NCBI GenBank assembly: GCA_965247125.1
Contig: CBDFGO010000001.1
Location: forward strand, 620,001 to 684,000
DNA from: CALBJU01 sp965247125
Lineage (GTDB): Bacteria > Bacteroidota > Rhodothermia > Rhodothermales > UBA10348
Reading direction: 5' to 3'
DNA length: 64,000 bases
The notes below the pieces were generated by a model. That model saw only the letters and a list, made by a program, of their open reading frames with translations, made no database searches and was not told the origin of the DNA. This document shows positions 34,701 to 42,759 of this stretch, piece after piece (position 1 is the first letter of the stretch; each line of letters opens with the position of its first letter). A program made the translations under genes and the position numbers.

Positions 34701-36488
34701 TTAAGGCTGGTTTTGGGGTGAGAAATCACTATCGGCACCTGGTACGCTGTATTCATACGGGCCGCGATAAACGGATGGGGTTTCTTCAAAATTGCCGTGC
34801 GCCAGCGGAGGCGAACTTGTAGCCGTCCATTCGAGCGTAGTGGCTTGCCACGGATTTGAACCGACCTTTTTCCCTCTCCTCATACTCATGAAGAAATTGA
34901 TCATGAAAGGTACCTGTGCGAGCAGGAGCAAGAAGGCGAACGCCGACATGATTCCATTGTAGTGAATAACTCCTTCGGCAAATTCGTACGATGCACCACC
35001 ATCATACAGCCTCCTCGAAAGACCGGCCATCCCCTGGAAAAACATGGGGAAGAAAATGCCATTCATACATATGAACGATCCCCAGAAATGAATCTTTCCG
35101 AGTGTCTCGTTCATCTGTCGACCGGTAGCCTTGGGATACCAATAATAGATGCCGGCAAACAGAGCCAGAATCGTGCCCGGCGCCACGATGTAGTGGAAGT
35201 GCCCGATGATATACATCGTGTCGTGCAGCGGAATATCTGTCGGCGCGAGCCCCAGGGGCAGGCCCGTCAGTCCGCCCAGTCCGAACATTGGCAAAAATGC
35301 GAGTGCGAACAACATGGGCGTTGTAAATCGCATCGAAGCCCCCCAGAGGGTTAGAAACAGCCCAGATAGTATGATGACCGAGGGTATCGAGATTATCATC
35401 GTGGTCACCTGGAAGAATCCGCTCAGACTCGTACCCATTCCTGTGATAAACATGTGATGCGCCCAGACGACGAATGACATGAATCCAAGAAAGATCAGCG
35501 AGTAAATGAGGAGTTTCAGACCCCAAATCGGCTTCCTGGTATTGTTCGCGATGATTTCGGTGACAATTCCCATTGCGGGTAAAATCAGCACGTAGACTTC
35601 TGGATGCGCTAGAAACCAAAACAAGTGTTGCCAGAGGAGCGGGCTTCCCCCGCCGCTGACCTCCAGCACTTCTCCACTCACAACCAGTCCGCTCGGGAGG
35701 AAAAAACTGGTATCCAGGAGTCTGTCGAATAGCTGAAGGACACCTGCCGCTTCCAGAGGTGGAAACGCGAGCAGTAACAGAAACGAGGTGATGAACTGAG
35801 TCCAGGTGAAGAACGGCATGCGCATGTAGGTCATGCCCTCGGCTCTCAGCTGAATGATCGTTGTCAAGAAATTGACCGCCCCCAACAAGGAAGACGTGAT
35901 CAGAAAGATCATTCCAATCAGCCACATCGTTTGGCCCATCGTCTCAATGTCGGCTAGCGGTGGATACGAAGTCCATCCTGCTTTCGCAGCTCCGGCAGGG
36001 ACGAGAAACGACGCAAGCATGACAACACCGCCAACAAAATATGACCAGTAGCTGGCCATATTCAGTTTTGGGAAAGCCATGTCGGGCGCGCCGATCTGAA
36101 GGGGAACGATGTAATTTCCAAATGCACCAACGGCCAGAGGAACGACGCCGAGGAACACCATGATGGTGCCGTGCATCGCGCCCAGCTGATTGTAGAATTC
36201 TGGCAGCATGATCCCACCCGGTGCGGTCTCATCGCTGAAGAGCCACCCAATAAAAGGAATCGGTTCGCCAGGAGACGCGAGTTGCCACCGCATCAGCAGC
36301 ATTAGGCCGAATCCAAAAAGCAGAAAGAGAAGCGCAGTAAAGCCGTACTGAAGGCCGATCATTTTGTGATCGGTCGAAAAAATGTACTTGCGCCAGAAGC
36401 TCAGCTCGTGGTGGTCATGGTCTTCGTGAGCCGCCTCTCCTTCGTTCCCTTCCATCGCATGGAAGTCTGGCTCAGTTTCGTTCGTCAT
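34701..36488 (-). CDS. coxA: Cytochrome c oxidase subunit I
   Basis: The 595-residue heme-copper subunit I holds the low-spin heme and the heme-CuB centre. Seen are NQLGAMHGTIMVF (a heme ligand), LFWFLAHPEVYVLILPAMG (the CuB histidine-tyrosine pair and the A-type glutamate), WAHHMFITGM (two CuB histidines) and HDTMYIIGHFHYIVAPG (heme ligands). The N-terminus is acidic and histidine-rich (HEDHDHHELSFWRKY). It heads the eighteen-gene minus-strand cluster. No ctaA, ctaB, ctaG or sco gene accompanies it, so heme A synthesis and copper insertion must be encoded elsewhere. Confidence 0.95.
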   Translation of the reverse strand: MTNETEPDFHAMEGNEGEAAHEDHDHHELSFWRKYIFSTDHKMIGLQYGFTALLFLLFGFGLMLLMRWQLASPGEPIPFIGWLFSDETAPGGIMLPEFYNQLGAMHGTIMVFLGVVPLAVGAFGNYIVPLQIGAPDMAFPKLNMASYWSYFVGGVVMLASFLVPAGAAKAGWTSYPPLADIETMGQTMWLIGMIFLITSSLLGAVNFLTTIIQLRAEGMTYMRMPFFTWTQFITSFLLLLAFPPLEAAGVLQLFDRLLDTSFFLPSGLVVSGEVLEVSGGGSPLLWQHLFWFLAHPEVYVLILPAMGIVTEIIANNTRKPIWGLKLLIYSLIFLGFMSFVVWAHHMFITGMGTSLSGFFQVTTMIISIPSVIILSGLFLTLWGASMRFTTPMLFALAFLPMFGLGGLTGLPLGLAPTDIPLHDTMYIIGHFHYIVAPGTILALFAGIYYWYPKATGRQMNETLGKIHFWGSFICMNGIFFPMFFQGMAGLSRRLYDGGASYEFAEGVIHYNGIMSAFAFLLLLAQVPFMINFFMSMRRGKKVGSNPWQATTLEWTATSSPPLAHGNFEETPSVYRGPYEYSVPGADSDFSPQNQP

Positions 36489-36614
36489 AGCAAACCGATA
36501 ATTGTTTGAGAGAGTCCTGTGGGCCTGGGTCGTGCGTGGATAAAGATGCGCGAATCCCCCGGCCTACTTCGTTCCGAACCTCTTACGAGGAATAAATATA
36601 ACTTCCCATCCCGA

Positions 36615-37394
36615 TCAAGATGCACCGCCGAACGAGAATGATAATTCTGCTGCTTCGCCTTCGGCAACCGTGACAGTCTGCGCCGCTGCGTCACCGTACT
36701 CCTCGTGCCAGGCCTCTATCGTATACGTGCCAGCGGGAAGGTCATTGATCGAAAAGCCGCCCTCGCCATCACTGACTGAGAAGAATGGATGGTCGACGAC
36801 GCCTGCATAGGCGCTCATCCAGCCATGAACATCGCACTTGATGCTCATCATCACTTCAGTCACGCGGAAGGAACGAAGGAGCTCATCTCCCTGGTTTGGC
36901 ATTCCCCTGTTGAATGGGCGGTTGTTTTTGGCCTGAGCATTGATGTTGTGCATCATAGGATCACTGTTGAGAATTTTTATCTCCTGACCCGTTTGGACGC
37001 CGAAAACGTGTGGTGCGTAGTTGCATCCACGCTGGTCGAATACCACTGGCTCTGAGGGAACAGCGAAGCTGTAACCGTCGGCGAGTCCCGCGGTGACGTG
37101 AATGAATACATTTTTCAGGGTGCCGTTGTCATTAACGACAACTGTTTCAGCCAAGAGGCCTTCTGCATTGATTTCGTTGCACTCCCGATTCAATCGGAGC
37201 CGGGGCATTGCGGGAGCCGTTCCTTCAAACGAAATAGTGCCACTTACGGAGGACGATCCCAGTGGGGTGGAATCGGCAGCGGGAGTATCGGCAGCAGGGG
37301 CATCTGCCGTCTCAGCAGTGTCGCCTCCGCCACAAGCAGAAAGGGACACGAGAGACATCACCAATAGGAGGTGAATGAACGAATTTCGGTTCAT
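36615..37394 (-). CDS. Cupredoxin-like lipoprotein upstream of cox operon
   Basis: The 259-residue lipoprotein (lipobox SLSAC21) has an Ala/Asp/Thr-rich linker and then a cupredoxin-like domain with possible copper ligands His149 (PMMHN), Cys187, His190 and Met193 (KCDVHGWM). The last 55 residues resemble a carboxypeptidase-regulatory beta-sandwich (INDLPAGTYTIEAWHEEYG). Proteins of this type are often annotated as methylamine-utilisation or plastocyanin-like. It lies 126 bases before coxA on the same strand and may deliver electrons to the oxidases. A promoter candidate lies about 80-105 bases upstream of its start. Confidence 0.78.
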   Translation of the reverse strand: MNRNSFIHLLLVMSLVSLSACGGGDTAETADAPAADTPAADSTPLGSSSVSGTISFEGTAPAMPRLRLNRECNEINAEGLLAETVVVNDNGTLKNVFIHVTAGLADGYSFAVPSEPVVFDQRGCNYAPHVFGVQTGQEIKILNSDPMMHNINAQAKNNRPFNRGMPNQGDELLRSFRVTEVMMSIKCDVHGWMSAYAGVVDHPFFSVSDGEGGFSINDLPAGTYTIEAWHEEYGDAAAQTVTVAEGEAAELSFSFGGAS

Positions 37395-37472
37395 AATAAT
37401 GGGACTTGGTAGAGTGTTGAATTGCGCTCAATTTGAGAGGAAATGGGAAGACTCCCGATGAACGTCGCGAGG

Positions 37473-37501
37473 ATGATAGAGAAATGTATTCAAAGGTTCA
37501 A
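37473..37501 (-). promoter_or_regulatory. Candidate promoter for the cupredoxin/cox cluster
   Basis: On the minus strand TTGAAC (37496-37501) and TATCAT (37473-37478) are separated by 17 bases, a good sigma-70-like pair. The predicted transcript would start about 70 bases before the cupredoxin ATG at 37394. Bacteroidota-type promoters often differ from this form, so it is only a candidate. Confidence 0.35.
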
Positions 37502-37619
37502 AATCATCCATCATTTGAATGTCATCTTGTCGTGAATTTGCGCTTTTCAGAAAGGGCCGCTTACATTGGCCAAGTACGATAATCAGGTGTTTCAGGCTGA
37601 ATAACCAGCAGAACTGCTT

Positions 37620-38402
37620 ATGAGCGCGCAATCAAGAATTCTTGACCCGGCCAGGTCGCACGAAGACTACGCACTCGAATTTGTTCGAATGTTTTTGGGT
37701 GTGGCCCTATTCATTCGGGGAGTACTTTTCATAGGAGACTCGTCCAGAATTCTACAGCTCGCAGAAGCTGCGGGAATAGATCAGTTCCTGCCGACTCTCG
37801 TCCTGTATGTGGTTATTCCGGCCCACCTGGTTGGGGGCCTTCTCCTTGCGCTCGGACTGCTGACCCAATTCGCTGCGCTCATTCAGATACCGGTTCTCGT
37901 CGGAGCAGTCGTGGTATCGTTTGTGCAAGGTGGCCCATTCATGGCGGATCAGTCGTTTGAGCTGTCCGTGATGGTGCTCCTATTGCTGGGCATTCTCTTC
38001 CGAATGGGTTCGGGTAGATTTTCCCTGGACTACCTCCTGTTTGTGCGTGGAAAATCGGCTGAAGACGAACGCCGGGAGCGGCTGAGGTTACTCACAGAAG
38101 AGCTGAAGAGACAGGTTGAGCAAGCGGATCAACTGCGAGAGGATGAATTAGAGGATCTGCAAGAGCAGATTCGAAAACACGAGCAGACTCTCGATCACGA
38201 CACCAGCGGAATTGCCTCGAAGGTGGCGCTCATTGGAAAATATGTGGTCGCCGTGAGCGGAAGCGGTGTGATCCTTATCCTGGCGCTGCAGGCGCTTCCG
38301 TTTGACATATCGCCCACAGAAATCGCGGTCACTTCGGCGCTTCTTTTTGCCATCGTGGGCTTCTTCTTTTTCTTTTTCAGCTGGGCGCTCCGGGAGGAAT
38401 AG
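37620..38402 (+). CDS. DoxX-family membrane protein with coiled-coil and extra helices
   Basis: The 260-residue protein starts with a DoxX/DoxD-type four-helix module (FVRMFLGVALFIRGVLFI, HLVGGLLLALGLLTQFAALI). This is followed by a charged coiled coil (about residues 140-200, ERRERLRLLTEELKRQVEQA) and two more helices at the end. The coiled-coil extension is not typical of DoxX. It opens a plus-strand set with a 123-residue hypothetical, a second DoxX protein and MsrPQ. A redox role in the membrane is likely from family context. Confidence 0.75.
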   Translation: MSAQSRILDPARSHEDYALEFVRMFLGVALFIRGVLFIGDSSRILQLAEAAGIDQFLPTLVLYVVIPAHLVGGLLLALGLLTQFAALIQIPVLVGAVVVSFVQGGPFMADQSFELSVMVLLLLGILFRMGSGRFSLDYLLFVRGKSAEDERRERLRLLTEELKRQVEQADQLREDELEDLQEQIRKHEQTLDHDTSGIASKVALIGKYVVAVSGSGVILILALQALPFDISPTEIAVTSALLFAIVGFFFFFFSWALREE

Positions 38403-38403
38403 G

Positions 38404-38775
38404 ATGGACTGGGTCTGGATTCTCTACAAGAAATACATTACCAAACGCCTCGTCACGAGTGCGTCTCCTTCTCCGTCCGAAGAAGAGCTGCAGGCAGCAT
38501 TTATTGAGGCGCTGAGTAGGTCGCTCATCACGATTCTCGTGCAGGAGCCGTGGAGAGGATCTGTTCGTTTCAAGTGTCTGGACAAGGCGGCGGCGTCTGA
38601 CCGATTTGATCTTCTCGAAAATCCGGAGTCCTATCTGGTCGGCCGATTTGGAGGCGGAAAGTTCAAGTTGAACTTTCACGACGGATGGAATTTTGTCGCC
38701 ACCCAAAACTTTAAACCGGCAGGAGATCCGCGGTGGACGGAACTGCCGGATTTCGATGAGGAAGTAGTTGTATGA
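38404..38775 (+). CDS. Hypothetical protein between two DoxX genes
   Basis: The 123-residue protein starts at the ATG right after the preceding stop (one base between) and overlaps the next DoxX gene by 4 bases. It is soluble, with a central helix (EEELQAAFIEALSRSLITIL) and beta-rich end (GGGKFKLNFHDGWNFVATQ). I recognise no family. Coupling to both DoxX genes suggests it works with them. Confidence 0.65.
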   Translation: MDWVWILYKKYITKRLVTSASPSPSEEELQAAFIEALSRSLITILVQEPWRGSVRFKCLDKAAASDRFDLLENPESYLVGRFGGGKFKLNFHDGWNFVATQNFKPAGDPRWTELPDFDEEVVV

Positions 38776-39224
38776 GTGAGTCCACCCCAAGACGTAACAA
38801 ATATCAGCAGCTCATTCGTTGGCAGGTCACCCACAACTCGTGGGGATGGGATGTAGTCAGAATATTTCTTGGCCTCGCCCTCGCCGTACGCGGCGTGGTT
38901 TTTCTGCTCAATCCAGAGACGATAGCTGAACTGGCACCTGGCCGGGATCTCTCCCAGGTAAGTAGCCTGGTCGCATACACCCATCTGATTGGTGGTCTGT
39001 TGCTGGCCCTGGGGTTCATGACCCGGATCGCCGCGCTCATCCAACTTCCGATAATGGCCAATGCCTCGTTTTTCGTCGCGTTGGAGTGGGGACTCGCATC
39101 TTCGAATCAGTCTCTGGAATTGTCCCTGATGGTCCTTTTCCTACTCTCGCTGGTGCTCATTTTTGGCGCTGGGAAGATTTCCGTGGATTATCGCCTGTTT
39201 GGAGCGGATCGACTCGCTACCTGA
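38772..39224 (+). CDS. DoxX-family membrane protein
   Basis: A 150-residue four-helix DoxX protein, similar to the N-terminal module of the 37620 gene (VRIFLGLALAVRGVVFLL and HLIGGLLLALGFMTRIAALI), which points to a duplication. It lacks the coiled-coil extension. It overlaps the preceding hypothetical gene by 4 bases and is followed 65 bases later by msrP. Confidence 0.82.
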   Translation: MSESTPRRNKYQQLIRWQVTHNSWGWDVVRIFLGLALAVRGVVFLLNPETIAELAPGRDLSQVSSLVAYTHLIGGLLLALGFMTRIAALIQLPIMANASFFVALEWGLASSNQSLELSLMVLFLLSLVLIFGAGKISVDYRLFGADRLAT

Positions 39225-39289
39225 CCTCGGAAACCAGTTCATGGGCGCGGTGGTTAAGCATCCTAACAGAATGTTTACCCGATATTGCT

Positions 39290-40192
39290 ATGCTGATCAA
39301 GAGAGCTTCCGACATACTCGCGTCTGAAATCACCGACGAGAAGCTGTTCATGAATCGCCGATCGTTTATGGCGAAGGCGTCAGCTGCAGCCGTTGGTGGA
39401 ACATTGCTCGCAGGACCCGTGAAAGCCGCATCCAGGGATGACGACCTCACACCGTGGGAAACGGTAACCGGGTACAATAATTTTTACGAGTTTGGTACGG
39501 GAAAAGCTGACCCAGCTAAAAACGCGACGAAGTTCACCACGGATGAGTGGTCGGTCAAAGTCACGGGTGAGGTGGAGGAAGAGCGCACCTGGGATCTCGA
39601 AGAGCTGATTGCTGGATTCACCGTCGAAGAACGAATTTATCGGCACCGCTGCGTCGAAGGATGGAGCATGGTTGTGCCCTGGAATGGCTTTCCGCTAGGC
39701 GATCTTGTCAAGCGCCTGAAACCAACCTCTGAAGCTGAATACGTCTCTTTCACAACGCTGCATGACGTGCGTCGCATGCCGGGGCAAATGAGTCCCGTTC
39801 TACCGTGGCCTTATGTGGAAGGATTGCGTCTCGACGAAGCGATGAATCCGCTGACCCTCATGGTCACGGGAGTGTACGGCAAAAAGCTACCGCCTCAGAA
39901 CGGTGCGCCCATCCGCCTCATCATTCCTTGGAAGTATGGATTCAAAGGAGGAAAATCGATCGTACGGATAAATTTCTCCAAGCGACAACCCAGAACGACC
40001 TGGAACCGGGCCATTCCGCGCGAATACGGTTTTTACGCAAACGTCAATCCGGAAGTAGATCACCCACGTTGGACGCAAGCCACTGAGAGGCGTTTGGGCG
40101 AATTTTTCCGCCGCGACACGCTGATGTTCAATGGGTATACGGAGGAAGTTGAATCGCTTTATTCCGGTATGAACCTCCGCAAATACTATTGA
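39290..40192 (+). CDS. msrP: Periplasmic methionine sulfoxide reductase catalytic subunit
   Basis: The 300-residue molybdopterin enzyme repairs oxidised methionines in periplasmic proteins, drawing electrons from the quinone pool through MsrQ. The start MLIKRASDI...SEITDEKL and twin-arginine NRRSFMAKA are typical of MsrP (YedY). The molybdenum-binding cysteine is Cys121 in RHRCVEGWSMVVPW. I chose the ATG at 39290; earlier in-frame codons lie inside the DoxX gene. The stop overlaps the msrQ start (TGATG). Confidence 0.93.
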   Translation: MLIKRASDILASEITDEKLFMNRRSFMAKASAAAVGGTLLAGPVKAASRDDDLTPWETVTGYNNFYEFGTGKADPAKNATKFTTDEWSVKVTGEVEEERTWDLEELIAGFTVEERIYRHRCVEGWSMVVPWNGFPLGDLVKRLKPTSEAEYVSFTTLHDVRRMPGQMSPVLPWPYVEGLRLDEAMNPLTLMVTGVYGKKLPPQNGAPIRLIIPWKYGFKGGKSIVRINFSKRQPRTTWNRAIPREYGFYANVNPEVDHPRWTQATERRLGEFFRRDTLMFNGYTEEVESLYSGMNLRKYY

Positions 40193-40857
40193 TGGCCAGC
40201 GGGCGTTTCGGACTGATTCCACGTATCAAGATCGTCGTCTGGATTGCGGCGTTCACGCCTCTGCTGATTCTGATCGATAGAATTCTTCTGGGCGGAGCGT
40301 ATACGGGCGGTCCATTCGTTGACGATCCCGTGGAACTCATTCAACATTGGACCGGCAGAACCGCTCTCATTCTTCTTTTTGTGACGCTGTCGGTTACCCC
40401 GATGAGGCGATTCACTGGATATAATCCCTTAATCCGATTTCGTCGCCTGACGGGTCTGTTCGCCTTTTTCTACGCTACTCTCCACGCATTCAGCTACTTC
40501 GTTTTTGATCATCGCCTGAATCTTGATTCGATCTTAGATGATATTGTCGAGCACAACTGGGTACTGGTTGGCTTCACGGCGTGGGTCCTGCTTATTCCCA
40601 TGGCCCTTACAAGTACGACTGGCTCGATCCGCCGTCTGGGGGGAAAGAGGTGGAATCGGGTGCACCGATTGATCTATGCCGTCGCCGTCCTGGGCGTGTT
40701 TCACTTTCTGTGGCTCGTCAAGCTGGAACTCACCCTTCCGCTCATTTACGGGGGTGTATTGGTAGCGATTTTGTCTGCTCGTGTCTACGTCAAGCCGCGC
40801 GCGAAAAGAAGATCAACCCCGCCCCCAACAGGTGCGAGGCGAGCCGCGGAAGATTAA
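40192..40857 (+). CDS. msrQ: Heme-binding membrane partner of MsrP
   Basis: The 221-residue heme b membrane protein of the ferric-reductase-like family has six helices. The conserved histidines are seen in LFAFFYATLHAFSYF, KRWNRVHRLIYAVAVLGVFH and the surrounding helices. It passes electrons from quinol to MsrP. The ATG at 40192 shares its first base with the msrP stop, so the pair is translationally coupled. Confidence 0.93.
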   Translation: MASGRFGLIPRIKIVVWIAAFTPLLILIDRILLGGAYTGGPFVDDPVELIQHWTGRTALILLFVTLSVTPMRRFTGYNPLIRFRRLTGLFAFFYATLHAFSYFVFDHRLNLDSILDDIVEHNWVLVGFTAWVLLIPMALTSTTGSIRRLGGKRWNRVHRLIYAVAVLGVFHFLWLVKLELTLPLIYGGVLVAILSARVYVKPRAKRRSTPPPTGARRAAED

Positions 40858-40878
40858 GAACGATGCGGGGGATGCCGC

Positions 40879-41100
40879 TTATATAGCTCCCATCTGTTTC
40901 AGAACGGGAAGTGTGTCGCAGAAACCTCGTTCCAGCTAGTTTTTCCCATCGCGAACGGTCATGATGTTCATACCGGTTGCGGGGCCACTCATCTTCGAAA
41001 GGGATTTGGTTCGATGGCGAATCTATTGGGTCGAGGCACGATTTACAAAATCTCCGATGGTAGTTTGAAGGCGGATTTTATGACGCACGGAGACATTTTA
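40879..41100 (-). pseudogene. Possible decayed SnoaL/ester-cyclase-like gene remnant
   Basis: The 330-base gap after msrQ has no open gene. On the minus strand one can piece together protein-like segments: MSGPATGMNIMTVRDGK, then SWNEVSATHF in a shifted frame, then PVLKQMGAI and a stop, interrupted by in-frame stops upstream. The 'D-G-K-x-x-x-x-W-N-E' pattern is like the end of NTF2/SnoaL-type ester cyclases. I read it as a remnant with at least two frameshifts. The call is tentative. Confidence 0.3.
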
Positions 41101-41187
41101 CTTCTTCTCCGGTAGACGTACCTTCTCAACAACGCTGTATCCAATCGACACGGCTAAACATCAAACAAAGTTCAGGAGAACCAGGTA

Positions 41188-41388
41188 ATGGCAGTTTACA
41201 CGTGTGAAAAGTGCGGAATGAGCGTTGGGTCCATGACGTGCGGGCACTGCGGCAAAGAATTGATACATGATACAATTACAACTGCGGCGGGCGCGGTAGT
41301 GCACGTTTCCAAGTGCCCCGAAGGACACGGAAAGGTCAAATCGCCGATGTGTTGCGGCGACGACATGACCTGCACCATTGGTCACTGA
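41188..41388 (+). CDS. Small zinc-ribbon/cysteine-rich protein
   Basis: A 66-residue protein with CEKCG at 6-10, CGHCG at 18-22, and further cysteines in SKCPEGHG and PMCCGDDMTC, which should bind one or two metal ions. It resembles small zinc-ribbon peptides of unknown function. The next kinase gene starts 50 bases later on the same strand. Confidence 0.7.
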   Translation: MAVYTCEKCGMSVGSMTCGHCGKELIHDTITTAAGAVVHVSKCPEGHGKVKSPMCCGDDMTCTIGH

Positions 41389-41438
41389 ATTGTTGTGACT
41401 CTGCATCACCAGCCAGAGGGAAACTGGATGGAGGAATA

Positions 41439-42509
41439 GTGACCAGCTCGAATCAAAAAACGCAAGAGTCGACCGCGGCTCTTCGCGATGCTCTAGATCA
41501 ACTGGACCAGATCTATCGAGCTGCACCTGTTGGAATGTGCCTCGTCGATACAGAGCTTCGATATGTCCGAGTCAACCAGCAACTCGCTGACATCAATAAC
41601 AAGTCGATCGATCAGCATATCGGGAAGACGATCGCGGAGGTCATTCCGAAATTAGCACCATACATTGAGCCCGCCTACCGTCAGGTGCTGGAATCAGGGG
41701 AGCCGATTGAAGGTGTTGAAATTCAGAGTACAACTCCTCAGGCTGACGCTACACCCAAGGATTGGGTTGTTAACTACTACCCATTTTATGACTCAGAAGG
41801 TCAGATTCGAGGAGTCTCGGTTACAGTTCAGGATATTACGGAAGTCAAAAGAGCACACCGAGAAAATGAGGACGCCTTTCTGAGTGGCCTCCTCCAGGGG
41901 CAAGAGCAAGAAAGGAGCCGTCTGGCGCGCGAGCTTCATGAAGGAGTAGCTCAAAACTTCGCGGGATTGGGCTATCATATTCTTGCGCTGGTACAGCAGG
42001 GCTCAGACGCCCAGCAAGAGAAAGCAAAAACATTGGCCGACCTGGCTGGCAGCGCAGCGGACGCACTTCGACGAATGGCCCTAGACCTCCATCCTCTCGT
42101 CCTTGATCAGCTGGGCCTGACTGCCGCCATAGCGCAGCACATTTCGTCATTGGAGGATGAGTCACTGGTCGAGCTGGAGCTGCAGATTGAGGGGGAGCCA
42201 GTAGAAGGTTCTTTGCCCGACGATATCGCGCTCACTGCATACCGAGTATGTCAGGAGGCTCTAGCCAATGCACTCCAGCATGGCGAACCAAGACATGTCA
42301 ATGTCGAATTGGTTTGGGAGCGGCACCTGTTGACCTTAAAGGTAAATGATGACGGGCATGGGTTCACACTTGATCAAATTGAAAAGGACAACCCGAGACT
42401 GGGACTGATTTCCATGCAGGAGCGCGCTAATCTTGCGAAGGGCAGCCTCATCGTGAATTCGACGCCAGGCCGCGGCACCGCCATTCGGCTTGAGCTGCCT
42501 CTTGAGTGA
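41439..42509 (+). CDS. PAS-domain histidine kinase (NarL-type, HisKA_3)
   Basis: A soluble 356-residue sensor kinase without membrane helices. Residues 18-135 form a PAS domain (IYRAAPVGMCLVDTELRYVR). The HisKA_3 phosphoacceptor is His167 in ARELHEGVAQ, and the HATPase domain shows YRVCQEALANALQHG (N box), VNDDGHGF and GLISMQERA. I chose the GTG at 41439 because GGAGG lies 4 bases before it. No response regulator gene is adjacent, so it is an orphan kinase. The signal is probably cytoplasmic, for example redox or a small ligand. Confidence 0.87.
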   Translation: MTSSNQKTQESTAALRDALDQLDQIYRAAPVGMCLVDTELRYVRVNQQLADINNKSIDQHIGKTIAEVIPKLAPYIEPAYRQVLESGEPIEGVEIQSTTPQADATPKDWVVNYYPFYDSEGQIRGVSVTVQDITEVKRAHRENEDAFLSGLLQGQEQERSRLARELHEGVAQNFAGLGYHILALVQQGSDAQQEKAKTLADLAGSAADALRRMALDLHPLVLDQLGLTAAIAQHISSLEDESLVELELQIEGEPVEGSLPDDIALTAYRVCQEALANALQHGEPRHVNVELVWERHLLTLKVNDDGHGFTLDQIEKDNPRLGLISMQERANLAKGSLIVNSTPGRGTAIRLELPLE

Positions 42510-42759
42510 TCGATCGGCTCTTCCGGAGGAGCGGTGCGGGACGGACGCAATATTGGCGCGCGCAGGAGCGAGGCAGATCGGTAACAAGATCCTCTGACTC
42601 CTCTAAAGATCGACACCGAAAACGGCTGTAACTGATTGTGGTCTGGCAGAACCAATAGCAGAACCAGAGTGCCCTTGTGCGTTGGTGAGAATAAATTTTC
42701 GACCATCGTGCGAGTCGCAAATAATCTCTGTTGAATAGCACATAGCGAAGCGTCAATAC

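Noticed and set aside
35002..35925. 307-codon frame within coxA in another reading frame
   Set aside because: The coxA frame carries all the catalytic motifs, and the overlapping frame has an arginine- and histidine-rich composition typical of out-of-frame reading.
36579..36590. CCTC-TTAC-GAGG hairpin before coxA as a terminator
   Set aside because: The stem is only 4 bp and no T tract follows, so it is too weak to separate the cupredoxin gene from coxA.
42510..42759. Response regulator or small gene after the histidine kinase
   Set aside because: No frame gives a receiver-domain pattern. Only a weak inverted repeat near 42521 was seen, without a T tract.
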